Shown piece after piece: positions 8,590 to 17,074 of a DNA stretch of 64,000 nt. This stretch comes from a virus. The position numbers were made by a program, and so were the translations under genes. A model generated the notes under the pieces. That model did no database searches and had not been told where the DNA came from. It was given only the letters and a program-made list of their open reading frames with translations. The DNA lies in IMG/VR virus record IMGVR_UViG_3300024054_000269, positions 118,303 through 182,302 of that record. One strand, given 5' to 3'. Numbering within the stretch: position 1 is the stretch's first letter; every line of letters begins with the position of its first letter.

Positions 8590-8805
8590 GTGCCAAGAGT
8601 ACCGTACAAAATGCATTATCAAGAGTTTCTTAAAATGTTAAATAATATAGAAAATGAATTCAAAATTAACGGTAAACAGCTATTGACAATACGAGATTTA
8701 AAGGAGTTCATTCTAAACAAGACCAATAAGGTTCCCAAACAGCCGCAAGTGTTGAAGCTTAAAAGATCGAAAGGCCTGAAGTCGTTGAAGGGGTTTGGCT
8801 TGTGA
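8590..8805 (+). CDS. Small basic hypothetical protein
   Basis: 71 aa, GTG start, Lys-rich C-terminus (KLKRSKGLKSLKG). Not recognised. Its stop overlaps the start of the J-domain gene (TTGTGACA), so the two are coupled, and its last codons carry the AAGGGG used by the next gene. Confidence 0.6.
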   Translation: MPRVPYKMHYQEFLKMLNNIENEFKINGKQLLTIRDLKEFILNKTNKVPKQPQVLKLKRSKGLKSLKGFGL

Positions 8806-9116
8806 CAATGTCGCTAGCCAGGGCCTGGCGAATTTTAGGGTTTGATATGCATGATATAATGCTATCTGCAAAACAAAATAGGGATGTCAATCAAAGAATT
8901 GAACACATACGAAATTTGACTAAATCAGCCAAGACGGTGGCAAAAAAAGCCATGGCAAAACATCACCCAGATAAGGGTGGTGATCCAAAGATATTTATAA
9001 GTATAAAAGAAGCCATAGATTCTATAGAACACCATCGTGATAAACTAATAGAAGAATTTAACCAAAAGAAAATAAACACCAAAAAGAAGAGGAAGCCATA
9101 TATTGAATTCAAATAG
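8802..9116 (+). CDS. Minimal J-domain protein
   Basis: 104 aa, J domain only. Helix II and the HPDKGGDPK loop (about 51-60) resemble the J domains of viral T-antigens more than DnaJ; zinc-finger and substrate domains are absent, so it is a class III J protein. Likely recruits a host or phage Hsp70 to a specific task. The GTG start lies 8 bases after AAGGGG; an in-frame ATG follows 6 bases later. Basic C-terminal tail (KKINTKKKRK). Confidence 0.8.
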   Translation: MTMSLARAWRILGFDMHDIMLSAKQNRDVNQRIEHIRNLTKSAKTVAKKAMAKHHPDKGGDPKIFISIKEAIDSIEHHRDKLIEEFNQKKINTKKKRKPYIEFK

Positions 9117-9144
9117 TGAACTTATTATGATTGAGAATAATTAG

Positions 9145-9501
9145 ATGTCAAATTACTGTCCACTATCAATCGACCTGAATACAAAGTGCAATTTGACACC
9201 AAACGAATGCACACTATGTAATAGACCAGCTAGCAAGGGAAATGTTTGGATAGAAAACAACATATGCAGATTGGATGAAATAGATTACGATGTTGTATGC
9301 CGTGTTTTGTCACATGTGCCAAGGGCAAGGAAAGACTTGCTTGAAATAACAAACGACCCAACATTAATAGCATTGGCAAACACTGTCGGTTTAGTAATTC
9401 CAGATCAAGAAGAAAATGAAATTCACAGAAAAAGATTAACTAGAAATACGCTTCCGTATTACACTATTTTCAAGGGAAATGTCGGGGGTAATATTATTTA
9501 A
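9145..9501 (+). CDS. Cys-rich hypothetical protein
   Basis: 118 aa. Six Cys in the first 57 residues (including CTLC at about 22-25) suggest a metal site; the rest is helical. Not recognised. The end overlaps the convergent MazG-like gene by 8 bases. Confidence 0.65.
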   Translation: MSNYCPLSIDLNTKCNLTPNECTLCNRPASKGNVWIENNICRLDEIDYDVVCRVLSHVPRARKDLLEITNDPTLIALANTVGLVIPDQEENEIHRKRLTRNTLPYYTIFKGNVGGNII

Positions 9502-9994
9502 TAGCATCTGTAGTTGTGTCCAAAGTTCCGCCATAATAACCGTTGTTGGCTCTTTCTATGACAATCTCAACTTTTTCATTAACTAATTTTGTTAAGTCAA
9601 TATCAAGAACGTATGCTAAAACATATGAATATATTATGATGTCTGGTAACTCTTTACGAATACCATCTAGTATTCTTGACCTATCGTAACCATTACGCAA
9701 ACTTCGGACTATATTATTGGCCATTTCCCCCGACTCGGCATTTATGGCTAATGTGTAATATACAGACGGATCGTTACCGTAAGCAGCCTTTTCATCCATA
9801 TTTTTTACAGCGCATATAGCTTTATGGCTCCTTATGATCGAACTTAAAATTGGTTCTTGAGCTGAGTCAAGAGACGCAATTAAATTCTGTTTTCTTAATT
9901 TGAGTTTTTCTTTGATCGTATCTGTGATTTCCTCATTTATTATTAGGTCAATCTCATTAACACGAGCCTTGATTGTGTTCTGGTCTTCTATCAT
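9494..9994 (-). CDS. MazG-like nucleotide pyrophosphohydrolase
   Basis: 166 aa. An all-alpha NTP-PPase pattern: an E-rich first metal helix (INAESGEMANNIV, about 84-96) and a second (ELPDIIIYSYVLAYVLDID, about 110-130). Such enzymes hydrolyse (d)NTPs to NMPs and PPi to clean the pool. An N-terminal helical extension of about 75 residues is unusual. Coupled by overlap to the HD phosphohydrolase upstream, forming a nucleotide-metabolism operon. A second MazG-like protein is at 21685. Confidence 0.75.
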   Translation of the reverse strand: MIEDQNTIKARVNEIDLIINEEITDTIKEKLKLRKQNLIASLDSAQEPILSSIIRSHKAICAVKNMDEKAAYGNDPSVYYTLAINAESGEMANNIVRSLRNGYDRSRILDGIRKELPDIIIYSYVLAYVLDIDLTKLVNEKVEIVIERANNGYYGGTLDTTTDAIK

Positions 9995-10647
9995 TTTGAT
10001 CTTTCGCGAGTTAATGACGATGAATAATAGTTTGACATTTCTGATGCGGACGATGCCATGTCATAGTATAAATCACTAAGTTCATTTGCGTGTTCAATTT
10101 CTTGCTTTGATTGTTTTTTTGCCATTTTGACTAAATCTTCAATCATCATTTGGAAATTTGACTTAATTTCCCTATTTCCTCTTAGCCACTCTCTTCTCAT
10201 AAATTGATATAAACACAAAAAATCAGCTGCTTTAACTATTGCATTTACATAATTATTGTTCATTTCAGAAAGATTGTAAGACAATTTAACCAAATTTTTA
10301 ATTGGCTGTTCAATTCGTTTTTCAAATTCTGTTTCTTCTGCTTTGTCTATGGCGTTTTTTAATTCTTCACTACTATGCTTAAACGTTCTTACAAAATCAC
10401 CGCTTATACTTTCCCCAACATCATGCATTAGAGCCTTTAATATTATTGCACCAAGCAATTTGTCCGAATCTTCTTTTTTATAAATTTCAGTATGTATTAG
10501 AGCTGAATAAAGTGCTGCCCAAAAACAGTGCGAAGAAACATTTTCAGGAACAAGTATTGGTATACTACTAAATCTCCATACATAATCTAATCTACGTATT
10601 TCACCGGAAGCAGCATCTAAAATTTGTCCCCAATCTTTTCTCACCAT
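9991..10647 (-). CDS. YfbR-like HD-domain 5'-deoxynucleotidase
   Basis: 218 aa from ATG 10647. The family-typical start RLDYVWRFSSIPILVPENVSSH gives the first His; HDVGESISGDF carries the HD pair and Glu; a downstream Asp lies in KAADFL. Expected to dephosphorylate dNMPs, the step after MazG. An upstream ATG at 10728 would overlap the previous gene by 65 bases; conservation begins only after 10647. TGTAAA at 10657-10652 is 4 bases from this ATG and 7 from the following GTG, so the true start may be GTG 10644. Confidence 0.82.
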   Translation of the reverse strand: MVRKDWGQILDAASGEIRRLDYVWRFSSIPILVPENVSSHCFWAALYSALIHTEIYKKEDSDKLLGAIILKALMHDVGESISGDFVRTFKHSSEELKNAIDKAEETEFEKRIEQPIKNLVKLSYNLSEMNNNYVNAIVKAADFLCLYQFMRREWLRGNREIKSNFQMMIEDLVKMAKKQSKQEIEHANELSDLYYDMASSASEMSNYYSSSLTRERSK

Positions 10648-10663
10648 TAATTTTACACACAAA

Positions 10664-10855
10664 CTATGTGTCGTCCACCTTGATTTGGTAGGCTTTAGCT
10701 GAAACTCCTTGATTAGCAAATTTGTCAATCATGTTTTTCATTTGAGATGGGGTAGCAACCATATGTTTTATTACGGTTTCACCCTCATCATCAATATATT
10801 CTAAAGACCAAAAACATACCAACGGTTTCTGTCCGGTCTTTTTGATCTGATTCAT
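10664..10855 (-). CDS. Small hypothetical protein
   Basis: 63 aa, compact alpha/beta, not recognised. First gene before the HD/MazG-like pair, so possibly in the same transcript. The region before its ATG has no clear SD; TTTACG lies 15 bases upstream. Confidence 0.6.
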   Translation of the reverse strand: MNQIKKTGQKPLVCFWSLEYIDDEGETVIKHMVATPSQMKNMIDKFANQGVSAKAYQIKVDDT

Positions 10856-10891
10856 TTCAAATAAACCCTACGTAAATTCTAAAAAATGTTA

Positions 10892-10907
10892 TGTAATTAA
10901 CTATATG
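10892..10907 (+). promoter_or_regulatory. TGTAAT box 7 nt before ATG
   Basis: TGTAAT 10892-10897, 7 bases, ATG 10905. Confidence 0.65.
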
Positions 10908-11438
10908 GAAAATAGACCTAAAATTCTTGATGACAAACACCCATCGTTCGGTTGTAAAACCGCAATGTTTCTATTCAATAACAACGGAAATCTTATAATT
11001 GTTGAAGCCTCAAACCCGTGGCAGGTCCAGGTAATTGAGAGGCTCTTACTAGACGGTCAAGTTAGCCCTGGGTGTGAGGTTGTGGCCGTTTTCAGGAATT
11101 GCTCCGACGCTGGTTTAAGGTCGGATAGTATCACTAACATCAATTATGTTGATTTTGTTGTTGACAAGGTTCAGCCTGGCAAATTTCTGGTGGATTCAGT
11201 TATGGCGTATTCACTTCGCTGTTCAATGAGTGATGCTGAATGCAAAGTTGCTAGCCAGAAACTCAAGAAATACATTGATAAGCAAAATGTCGTACAGGAA
11301 AAGCTTGAATCCAGTTTGGTAAATCTTGGATTCAAGAAATCGAAAGTCAGTAAGTGGGTAAATTCACTACCAAATGATTATCTAAATTCTACTGAATTTG
11401 AAAAGTTGTTCAAGGATGGGGTCCAGGCTTGTAGCTGA
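10905..11438 (+). CDS. Hypothetical protein, 177 aa
   Basis: Not recognised. The N-terminal half is beta-rich with a hydrophobic core (AMFLFNNNGNLIIVEAS), the C-terminal half helical with Lys-rich segments. Monocistronic, leaderless-type start. Confidence 0.7.
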   Translation: MENRPKILDDKHPSFGCKTAMFLFNNNGNLIIVEASNPWQVQVIERLLLDGQVSPGCEVVAVFRNCSDAGLRSDSITNINYVDFVVDKVQPGKFLVDSVMAYSLRCSMSDAECKVASQKLKKYIDKQNVVQEKLESSLVNLGFKKSKVSKWVNSLPNDYLNSTEFEKLFKDGVQACS

Positions 11439-11464
11439 ATATATTTTTAATTACTAATCTCAAT

Positions 11465-12127
11465 ATGAGTATAATTGATGAAGCCAAATCAAATTGGGAA
11501 CAGCTATTAAGCGAGTTGCCAACTGACATACCGATTTGGCGCTTAGAACGGGCATTAAGAGATATATCAAATATTAGGGCTGATTTTACATCATATATTT
11601 ATGAGTATGACCAAATCGACCCCAAAAAAATAACAGAAAAAGCCATTAGAATTCAGTTGAAACCTGGACCAGACGATGTATTAGTTAATGTTGGTGAGAA
11701 GGGCGTTGGTGGCACATATTACCTCTTTGAAAAGATGAATTTAGATGATGTTGTAACATCAATTAGTGAAAATATAGTTAAAGAGGTTGCTTTGGCATTC
11801 GACAAAAATAAATTATCAACAAAATTAAAAGAAATAGCTAACAGGCTAGAATTAATGGTTAAACCTAGTAGATTAGCAGTTGCAAATGAATTAGAGGACC
11901 TTTATATAGAGTTTGTTAGACCAGATGAAGAAATGGCTGCTAAAAAAGTTGCTAAGTCCTTAAGGGCTATGCACAATAACTTCTCAGACGTGGAATCGGT
12001 TGCGCGTAAAATTCAAGTAGACTTGGAAGACGGCGATGCTTCGAATGTCGAATCAACCATTGATGATATAAGATACAATCTCAAGTCGGCTTTTAAAAAT
12101 TATAGTAATTATTTAAACCCAAGATAG
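11465..12127 (+). CDS. Hypothetical protein, 220 aa
   Basis: Not recognised. Acidic, mainly helical; a beta segment at about 65-90 (IQLKPGPDDVLVNVGEKGVGG). ACTAAT lies 6 bases before the ATG, a weak version of the -10-like box. Followed by 35 bases and a small membrane-protein gene. Confidence 0.7.
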   Translation: MSIIDEAKSNWEQLLSELPTDIPIWRLERALRDISNIRADFTSYIYEYDQIDPKKITEKAIRIQLKPGPDDVLVNVGEKGVGGTYYLFEKMNLDDVVTSISENIVKEVALAFDKNKLSTKLKEIANRLELMVKPSRLAVANELEDLYIEFVRPDEEMAAKKVAKSLRAMHNNFSDVESVARKIQVDLEDGDASNVESTIDDIRYNLKSAFKNYSNYLNPR

Positions 12128-12162
12128 CCGTAAATTGGACAGGCGATCTTTTATTAAATTTT

Positions 12163-12453
12163 ATGAAAAGAATTCACGAAACCAACGACATTGAAGTCTT
12201 TGAGTCTGATGACCTAAACGACAGGATAAAACTTCTTGAAAGTCTTGTTTCTATATCAGATTGCGAGAATCCGCAGGTTGTTTTTAATACTCTGAACGTC
12301 CGGACAGTTGAACCGGAACCGGTCAAACCTCCGGAAACTAACGTTATGAAGGTTGTTGTGACAAATTTCGTTAGTTCATTCATCCTGTCTTTTCTACTCG
12401 TGATGGTAGCGTTCATAGCAATCATTGTAGTTGCACACATGGGATGGTATTAA
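12163..12453 (+). CDS. Small membrane protein with C-terminal anchor
   Basis: 96 aa. A soluble acidic N-terminus with a Pro-rich stretch (about 46-58), then one strong transmembrane helix at about 66-93 close to the C-terminus. Tail-anchored topology. Function unknown. Overlaps the next gene by 10 bases. Confidence 0.65.
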   Translation: MKRIHETNDIEVFESDDLNDRIKLLESLVSISDCENPQVVFNTLNVRTVEPEPVKPPETNVMKVVVTNFVSSFILSFLLVMVAFIAIIVVAHMGWY

Positions 12454-12848
12454 TAGGTTTTGGTCCGCCACAAGATAAAACACCAATATACCCGCTTGCT
12501 ATATTGGTATTTGTTGAAAATAAATATAAAATATTAAGAAATGGATTATCAGAATTATTTGTATCTGAGTCTGAACTTGATGACTTAATACTTTTAAACA
12601 AAATACAAAAGTTACCTAAACCAATTCAATATGAACCAAATAAATGGCCAGTAATTGAAGACAACCGTGTTGATTGGATAAATGTTGATGATGTTGATTT
12701 TAAAAGATCAGAGCGATCTAAATCTATGTTAGAAGAGGGGCAGTCTTTGTTGAAAACAAACCCAATAAAAGCGATAGATTTGATATCCAGATCTGCGTTA
12801 ATAATCGGTGTTGATATCAAGTCTATATATTTAAATTCTGATGAATAA
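12444..12848 (+). CDS. Hypothetical protein, 134 aa
   Basis: Not recognised. Hydrophobic N-terminal strands (IYPLAILVFVENKYKIL), acidic middle. Its start lies inside the end of the membrane-protein gene (coupled), and its 3' end overlaps the convergent gene by 18 bases. Confidence 0.65.
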   Translation: MVLIGFGPPQDKTPIYPLAILVFVENKYKILRNGLSELFVSESELDDLILLNKIQKLPKPIQYEPNKWPVIEDNRVDWINVDDVDFKRSERSKSMLEEGQSLLKTNPIKAIDLISRSALIIGVDIKSIYLNSDE

Positions 12849-13073
12849 ATATACTATTTGGACTAATAGTCCGATAATAGACAAAGACCCGGAAAATATT
12901 GTAAAAACGCGTTTTGTTTCTAATTTAATATCACCAGCATTAACAAACCCACCAACAAAGCAGCACGTTTGAGTGAGTGTGAACAGTATTAATGTAGTCG
13001 GTTTTGAGGAGTCAATATTTACTATAATCCCTGATATGATTGATATCCAAATAAACACCAATAAGTTTGTCAT
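12831..13073 (-). CDS. Small integral membrane protein
   Basis: 80 aa with two or three hydrophobic helices (about 3-19, 28-44, 60-79) and no catalytic motif. Coupled to the upstream zinc-finger gene by a 4-base overlap. Function unknown. Confidence 0.6.
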   Translation of the reverse strand: MTNLLVFIWISIISGIIVNIDSSKPTTLILFTLTQTCCFVGGFVNAGDIKLETKRVFTIFSGSLSIIGLLVQIVYLFIRI

Positions 13074-13285
13074 TCAGGTTTTCCGAACATTTCAATAAAT
13101 CTTAGTCTATCAACCGGTTCTACTCTGTCAAAACATAACTTCTTAAATTCGGGGTCTCTTTTAACTCGACCAAAAATTCTAGCTTTTTTCCTACCAAGAG
13201 AATTCAAACAAATTTCACAAATATCACCATCAAGTTTTTTCATTTGGTCACAATGATAACATTTTCCGATTTTTATCACAGTCAT
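13070..13285 (-). CDS. Small zinc-ribbon protein
   Basis: 71 aa. CYHC at 9-12 and CEIC at 23-26 form a four-Cys zinc site, followed by a basic helical tail. Possible nucleic-acid or protein adaptor. First gene before the membrane protein; divergent from the ferritin-like gene. Confidence 0.7.
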   Translation of the reverse strand: MTVIKIGKCYHCDQMKKLDGDICEICLNSLGRKKARIFGRVKRDPEFKKLCFDRVEPVDRLRFIEMFGKPE

Positions 13286-13324
13286 ACTCTATATATATAA
13301 ATCGCTAATCAAAATTTACGTTAG

Positions 13325-13864
13325 ATGTCAAAGTACAAAATTATTTCGTACAAAATTGCCTTCGATTCGCCCAGGGGTCTACTTGATCAAACAACAAGTG
13401 ATCTGTGGTGTGATCCGGTTAGAGAGGGCGAATTTTCAGCACCAACAGGTCAGGTGATAGCAACTCTTCAGAAATATTTGTCTTTAAAATACGCAATAGA
13501 TATAGCATATAGAAATTTTTCAGATAGAATAACTGGACCATGGAGAGACGCAACAGTTAAGCATTGGTATGAACATGCTGAAGATGAAAGAAAGCATCAA
13601 TATAGTATAGCTATGAAGTTGGTCGCTCTTGGTAGTGACCCAGTTCCATCAGTTTATCAAATACCAAATTCCGGTCCAAATTTGGAGGTTATGTTCCAAT
13701 CATTAATGGATTTGGAATTAGAAGCAATCTCAATAGGAAGAGAACTTGTTGATTGTTCTGGGTCGAAAGTTGGATTCAGAGTCCTGATTGAAAACATGGT
13801 TCAAGATGACGGTCACCATCTAGACGATCTACGACGCATGTTTACAAAGGTTTCACAAATATGA
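13325..13864 (+). CDS. Ferritin-like di-iron four-helix protein
   Basis: 179 aa. Long helices consistent with a ferritin/bacterioferritin-type fold: EHAEDERKH (about 83-91, ExxH) and a second metal helix with ELEAISIG followed by QDDGHHLDDL. In the family this binds iron, or acts in oxidative or DNA protection (Dps-like). First of a three-gene overlapping cluster with a membrane metallopeptidase-like and a holin-like protein. Confidence 0.75.
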   Translation: MSKYKIISYKIAFDSPRGLLDQTTSDLWCDPVREGEFSAPTGQVIATLQKYLSLKYAIDIAYRNFSDRITGPWRDATVKHWYEHAEDERKHQYSIAMKLVALGSDPVPSVYQIPNSGPNLEVMFQSLMDLELEAISIGRELVDCSGSKVGFRVLIENMVQDDGHHLDDLRRMFTKVSQI

Positions 13865-14415
13865 ATCAAATAATAACATTGAACAAAACAATAATAGAAA
13901 TTGGAAAAGAATTCCAAAAGTTTGAAATTATCAAGAAAGATTCAAGCAAATTGATGAAGGCCATTAATTTATTTTTAGTTATAATGTCGTTCGGGACGAA
14001 TCGGAACTTTATGAAGAATTTTGTTACAACAATTGGTCAAAAAGTTTATGTACCAAATGGGTGGGACAAATGGGTTGATGAAGCAAAGATAGGTGTGCTA
14101 CGACACGAACGCGTACATATGAGACAATCAAAGAGATTAACTCCAATACTATATTCAATAATTTATTTATTCCTGCCAGTTCCATTTTTCTTTGCATACG
14201 GAAGGGCAAAACTTGAATGGGAAGCCTACACAGAATCAATAAAAACCCGTGCCGAACTTTGTGGCATAGACAGCGCTAGAGACAAAGAATACAGGGATAA
14301 ACTGATAAAAAATTTTACTGGGCCATCATACCTGTTCATGTTTCCATTCAAGAAAACTCTAAATAAATGGTACGACAAAGTTTTGAGCGAGATAGAGGCT
14401 GGAGATAAAAAATGA
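13861..14415 (+). CDS. Membrane protein with HExxH metallopeptidase-like motif
   Basis: 184 aa. HERVH at 82-86 is a zincin-type motif, with possible third ligands in KLEWEAY (about 118-123). A hydrophobic segment (about 93-114) directly after it suggests the active site sits at the membrane. ATGA overlap with both neighbours. Could be a membrane protease or a degenerate structural relative; a separate HExxH membrane protein is at 40996. Confidence 0.6.
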   Translation: MNQIITLNKTIIEIGKEFQKFEIIKKDSSKLMKAINLFLVIMSFGTNRNFMKNFVTTIGQKVYVPNGWDKWVDEAKIGVLRHERVHMRQSKRLTPILYSIIYLFLPVPFFFAYGRAKLEWEAYTESIKTRAELCGIDSARDKEYRDKLIKNFTGPSYLFMFPFKKTLNKWYDKVLSEIEAGDKK

Positions 14416-14990
14416 AGAACATAATAAAGGTGTTGATGATAGTTCTGTTTGGACTTTTGGTAATACCAACTATTCAAATACCAATTGCTAAAGCTCAAAC
14501 AACTCAGTGTGAAGGACCAGCTGAACTTTGTTCAAAAATAAACGATTTACAAGACAAATTACACAAATTAGAACAATCTGGCACATCACAAGAAAAAAAG
14601 AGTGGTAGTAAAGATATAACCAAAGCAATAGCAATCGCAGCTGCAATCGCCGCTGCATTAAAATTACTATTGTCGTCTCTTAAACAGTGGGCCGGTTTCT
14701 TTAAAACTGACAAGCAAAAGGCGGCTTTAAAAGTTACTACTTTGTTTGTTGGGTTAGGTGCTTTCATGGCAACAAACATAGGATTCGGTATGCCATGGTG
14801 GGAAGCTTTAATAGTTGCAGGCGGTGGACCTGGCTCGATGTTGATTCATGATTTAACAAAATTAATAGAAGTATTTAAAGGGGAGAAAAAATATGACGAT
14901 GTAAAGAAAGATCTTGAATCCGATTTAGATAAAAGTTCAGAATCTGTAAAAGACCAATCAAAAGATGCTGAGGACAAACCTAACGGTTAA
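14412..14990 (+). CDS. Secreted/membrane protein, holin-like topology
   Basis: 192 aa. Signal-peptide-like N-terminus (about 1-29, ending KAQ), short coiled coil with a Cys pair (about 33-57), an Ala-rich helix (about 72-88), a transmembrane hairpin (about 104-145) and a charged C-terminal tail. The layout fits a holin or envelope protein, and the neighbouring HExxH membrane protein makes a lysis or envelope role possible. No lysin was identified nearby, so the assignment is tentative. Confidence 0.45.
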   Translation: MKNIIKVLMIVLFGLLVIPTIQIPIAKAQTTQCEGPAELCSKINDLQDKLHKLEQSGTSQEKKSGSKDITKAIAIAAAIAAALKLLLSSLKQWAGFFKTDKQKAALKVTTLFVGLGAFMATNIGFGMPWWEALIVAGGGPGSMLIHDLTKLIEVFKGEKKYDDVKKDLESDLDKSSESVKDQSKDAEDKPNG

Positions 14991-14992
14991 AA

Positions 14993-15208
14993 TTAGCCGT
15001 TCACAACTTGTTCAGTAAGACTCTCGTTGCATCCAATAGATGATGTTATCTCTCTATCTGGATCCCAGGCTTGTATGTAACCTTGCAGCCCACATTTTTT
15101 GCACACGTAATTAAATCGCCTTTGTGTTTCTACCCATTCGTGACTATCGTTTTGTTCGTATTTCAACGGGTGTGCTTTGTGCAAATTCTTTAATGGGTGT
15201 ATGGCCAT
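14993..15208 (-). CDS. HxW-CxxC zinc-knuckle family protein with C-terminal VVNG tag
   Basis: 71 aa. Family pattern SHEW (about 22-25), CKKC (about 36-39), then GCNES and the terminal QVVNG. Four paralogues with the same order (HxW, CxxC, C(D/E/N)E, tag) are at 19319, 23959, 27351 and 59321. This copy has a strong SD (GGAGG at 15215-15219) and a TGTAAT box 43 bases upstream of the start. Confidence 0.75.
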   Translation of the reverse strand: MAIHPLKNLHKAHPLKYEQNDSHEWVETQRRFNYVCKKCGLQGYIQAWDPDREITSSIGCNESLTEQVVNG

Positions 15209-15250
15209 TAAATACCTCCAAATATACTACTAATTAAAAATACAATTGAA

Positions 15251-15256
15251 ATTACA
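15251..15256 (-). promoter_or_regulatory. TGTAAT box with an SD-containing leader downstream
   Basis: The minus strand reads TGTAATTTCAATT, the same string that precedes leaderless starts at 57605 and 58208. Here the start codon is 42 bases on and has a GGAGG. This supports the box being a promoter element, not a translation signal. Confidence 0.6.
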
Positions 15257-16301
15257 TTAAGTTAAATAATTTAATGTTTTTCTTCAACTTTTGTTTGGCA
15301 GAAACCTCTAATTGTCTTATTCGTTCTCTTGATAAAGACTTTTCGTCTCCTATTTCCTTAAGAGTTTTTTCTTGGTTTCCATCAAGACCAAATCTACATC
15401 TAATTATGTATGCTTCGAATGGTGTAAGCTTGTTTAAAGCATTTCTTATTTCATCCTTTACCTTATCAACGTCAAGATCATCAAACGTGCTTGGATCAGA
15501 TTCGTAAGTCAGGGTGTCTAACATTGTCAAATCATTATCATTTTTGACTTGTGCATTAAGACTAAACATTAAGTATTCTCTATAGCCATCAGTCCGTTTG
15601 ACAATTTCATTTGGTATTCCAGTTTCGTATGATATTTCTTCGTCAGTTGGTTTTCTGCCAAGTTTTGTTGTTAATTTCAAACTAGCTCTATTCACTCTAG
15701 CAATATTATCAAACATATGAACCGGAAATCTGACCAACCTTGATTTGTCAGATAAATATCTTTTAACACCGTGTCTTATCCACCAAGTCGCATAAGTTGA
15801 AAATCTACATCCCATAGAAACATCGAATCTTTCGATAGCTCGCATAAGACCTAAATTACCTTCTTGTACCAAATCGGATTTATCACCAAAATGTTTTATT
15901 TTTCTGACAATTGATATAACGAGCCTCAAATTTTGGTTAAAAAATTGTTTACGTTTATCAGCTATTATTTTAGCATCTCTTTTTAAAATCCTTTTCCAAT
16001 TTTTCTTACCATTCCAGTTTGGCAAATCAGAAAGATCAGCGTTTGTTAACTCAAACAACCAACACCTACCGCTATCAGTAAATCTAATCATTTTCTCCAA
16101 GTTTTCAAACTCAAAATCATCAATGCGTTCAGAAAGTTGTTTGGTGAATTTATTTTTCATCGGGCTAGAAAATATATGATTAATCAATGATTTTTCTAAA
16201 TAATCAATTTCTGTTAATATTGTTTTTTCTTCTTCAGTTGATAACAACTTATGTTTTGATACATCAATGCAATAATAATCAAATGAATTTTTCTGTCTCA
16301 T
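15252..16301 (-). CDS. RNA polymerase sigma factor, sigma-70 family
   Basis: About 349 aa. Region 1.2-like N-terminus; region 2 with FFNQNLRLVISIVRK, DLVQEGNLGLMRAIERFD and CRFSTYATWWIRHGVKRYL; region 3 (RKPTDEEISYETGI); region 4 with the LKEIGDEKSLSRERIRQLE helix-turn-helix. It should redirect host core RNA polymerase. Start ATG 16301 overlaps the stop of a 45-aa gene (AAATGAG); a TTG 15 bases upstream is less likely. A second sigma-like protein is at 5630. Confidence 0.93.
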   Translation of the reverse strand: MRQKNSFDYYCIDVSKHKLLSTEEEKTILTEIDYLEKSLINHIFSSPMKNKFTKQLSERIDDFEFENLEKMIRFTDSGRCWLFELTNADLSDLPNWNGKKNWKRILKRDAKIIADKRKQFFNQNLRLVISIVRKIKHFGDKSDLVQEGNLGLMRAIERFDVSMGCRFSTYATWWIRHGVKRYLSDKSRLVRFPVHMFDNIARVNRASLKLTTKLGRKPTDEEISYETGIPNEIVKRTDGYREYLMFSLNAQVKNDNDLTMLDTLTYESDPSTFDDLDVDKVKDEIRNALNKLTPFEAYIIRCRFGLDGNQEKTLKEIGDEKSLSRERIRQLEVSAKQKLKKNIKLFNLM

Positions 16302-16435
16302 TTGATTATTAACCAAATTACATAGAATGATATCAAAATCGATATTACAACTGAAGATGATAAATCTTTTTCAGTCTGTTTTTTGAGCGCTAAGTTTGCT
16401 TCAAACAAAGCCGATTGTTTTTTCTTGTCTAACAT
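16298..16435 (-). CDS. 45-aa single-pass membrane protein
   Basis: Frame from ATG 16435: basic N-terminus (MLDKKKQSAL), then a hydrophobic helix (about 28-44, VVISILISFYVIWLIIK). The stop overlaps the sigma-70 ATG in ATGA fashion and the preceding UDG gene ends 19 bases upstream, so it fills the gap in the operon exactly. Function unknown. Confidence 0.6.
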   Translation of the reverse strand: MLDKKKQSALFEANLALKKQTEKDLSSSVVISILISFYVIWLIIK

Positions 16436-16454
16436 AAGCTATATGTAAAATAAT

Positions 16455-17066
16455 TTACAAAATATTTATTAATTTTTGCTTCGATGACGACAAATCATTA
16501 ATGAAATCAATTTTAGCTTTTGGATTCCTTAATATGTAAGCTGGATGAAAAGTTGGCATTACTGGTATATTTGCGTACAATTGCAACTTACCACGCAGTG
16601 AAGTTATTCCGCCCGATATTCCAGTTAGACCTTGTACGGCAGTTGAACCTAAAGCAACTATAATTTTTGGTGACAACAATTCTATTTGTTGCTTTAAATA
16701 AGGCATGCAGGACAAAATTTCGTCTATTTCAGGCTGTCTGTTATTAGGAGGTCTGCATTTAACGATATTTACTATCACAATCTCATCTTGATTAATATTG
16801 CATTCTTGCAAAGACGCATCTAATAATTTTCCGGCACGACCAACAAATGGTTTCCCAACTGAATCTTCGTCAGCTCCGGGAGCTTCACCAACTAACATAA
16901 ATTTAGCATCAATTGATCCTCTATAAAATACAATTTTGTTTCTGTTTTTATGTAACTGACATTTTGTGCAATTTTTAACTGATTCTTCGATTTTCAAAAA
17001 ATTAAATAATTTGTTTTCCACAAACGAATCTTCGAAAAAATCAATGTTTGTTTTAGATTCAATCAC
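16455..17066 (-). CDS. Uracil-DNA glycosylase, family 4 (iron-sulfur type)
   Basis: 203 aa. CTKC near 33-36, KCRPP and a later Cys supply a 4Fe-4S cluster; GEAPGADED is the water-activating/uracil-binding motif 1 and HPAYILRNP motif 2. It removes uracil from DNA in base excision repair. In a minus-strand run with a protein phosphatase (9 bases upstream) and sigma-70 (downstream). Confidence 0.92.
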   Translation of the reverse strand: MIESKTNIDFFEDSFVENKLFNFLKIEESVKNCTKCQLHKNRNKIVFYRGSIDAKFMLVGEAPGADEDSVGKPFVGRAGKLLDASLQECNINQDEIVIVNIVKCRPPNNRQPEIDEILSCMPYLKQQIELLSPKIIVALGSTAVQGLTGISGGITSLRGKLQLYANIPVMPTFHPAYILRNPKAKIDFINDLSSSKQKLINIL

Positions 17067-17074
17067 ATACGACT

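Noticed and set aside
13325-13864. Dps rather than generic ferritin-like
   Set aside because: Intra-subunit ExxH and second-helix ligands fit ferritin-like proteins better; Dps inter-subunit ligands are not evident.
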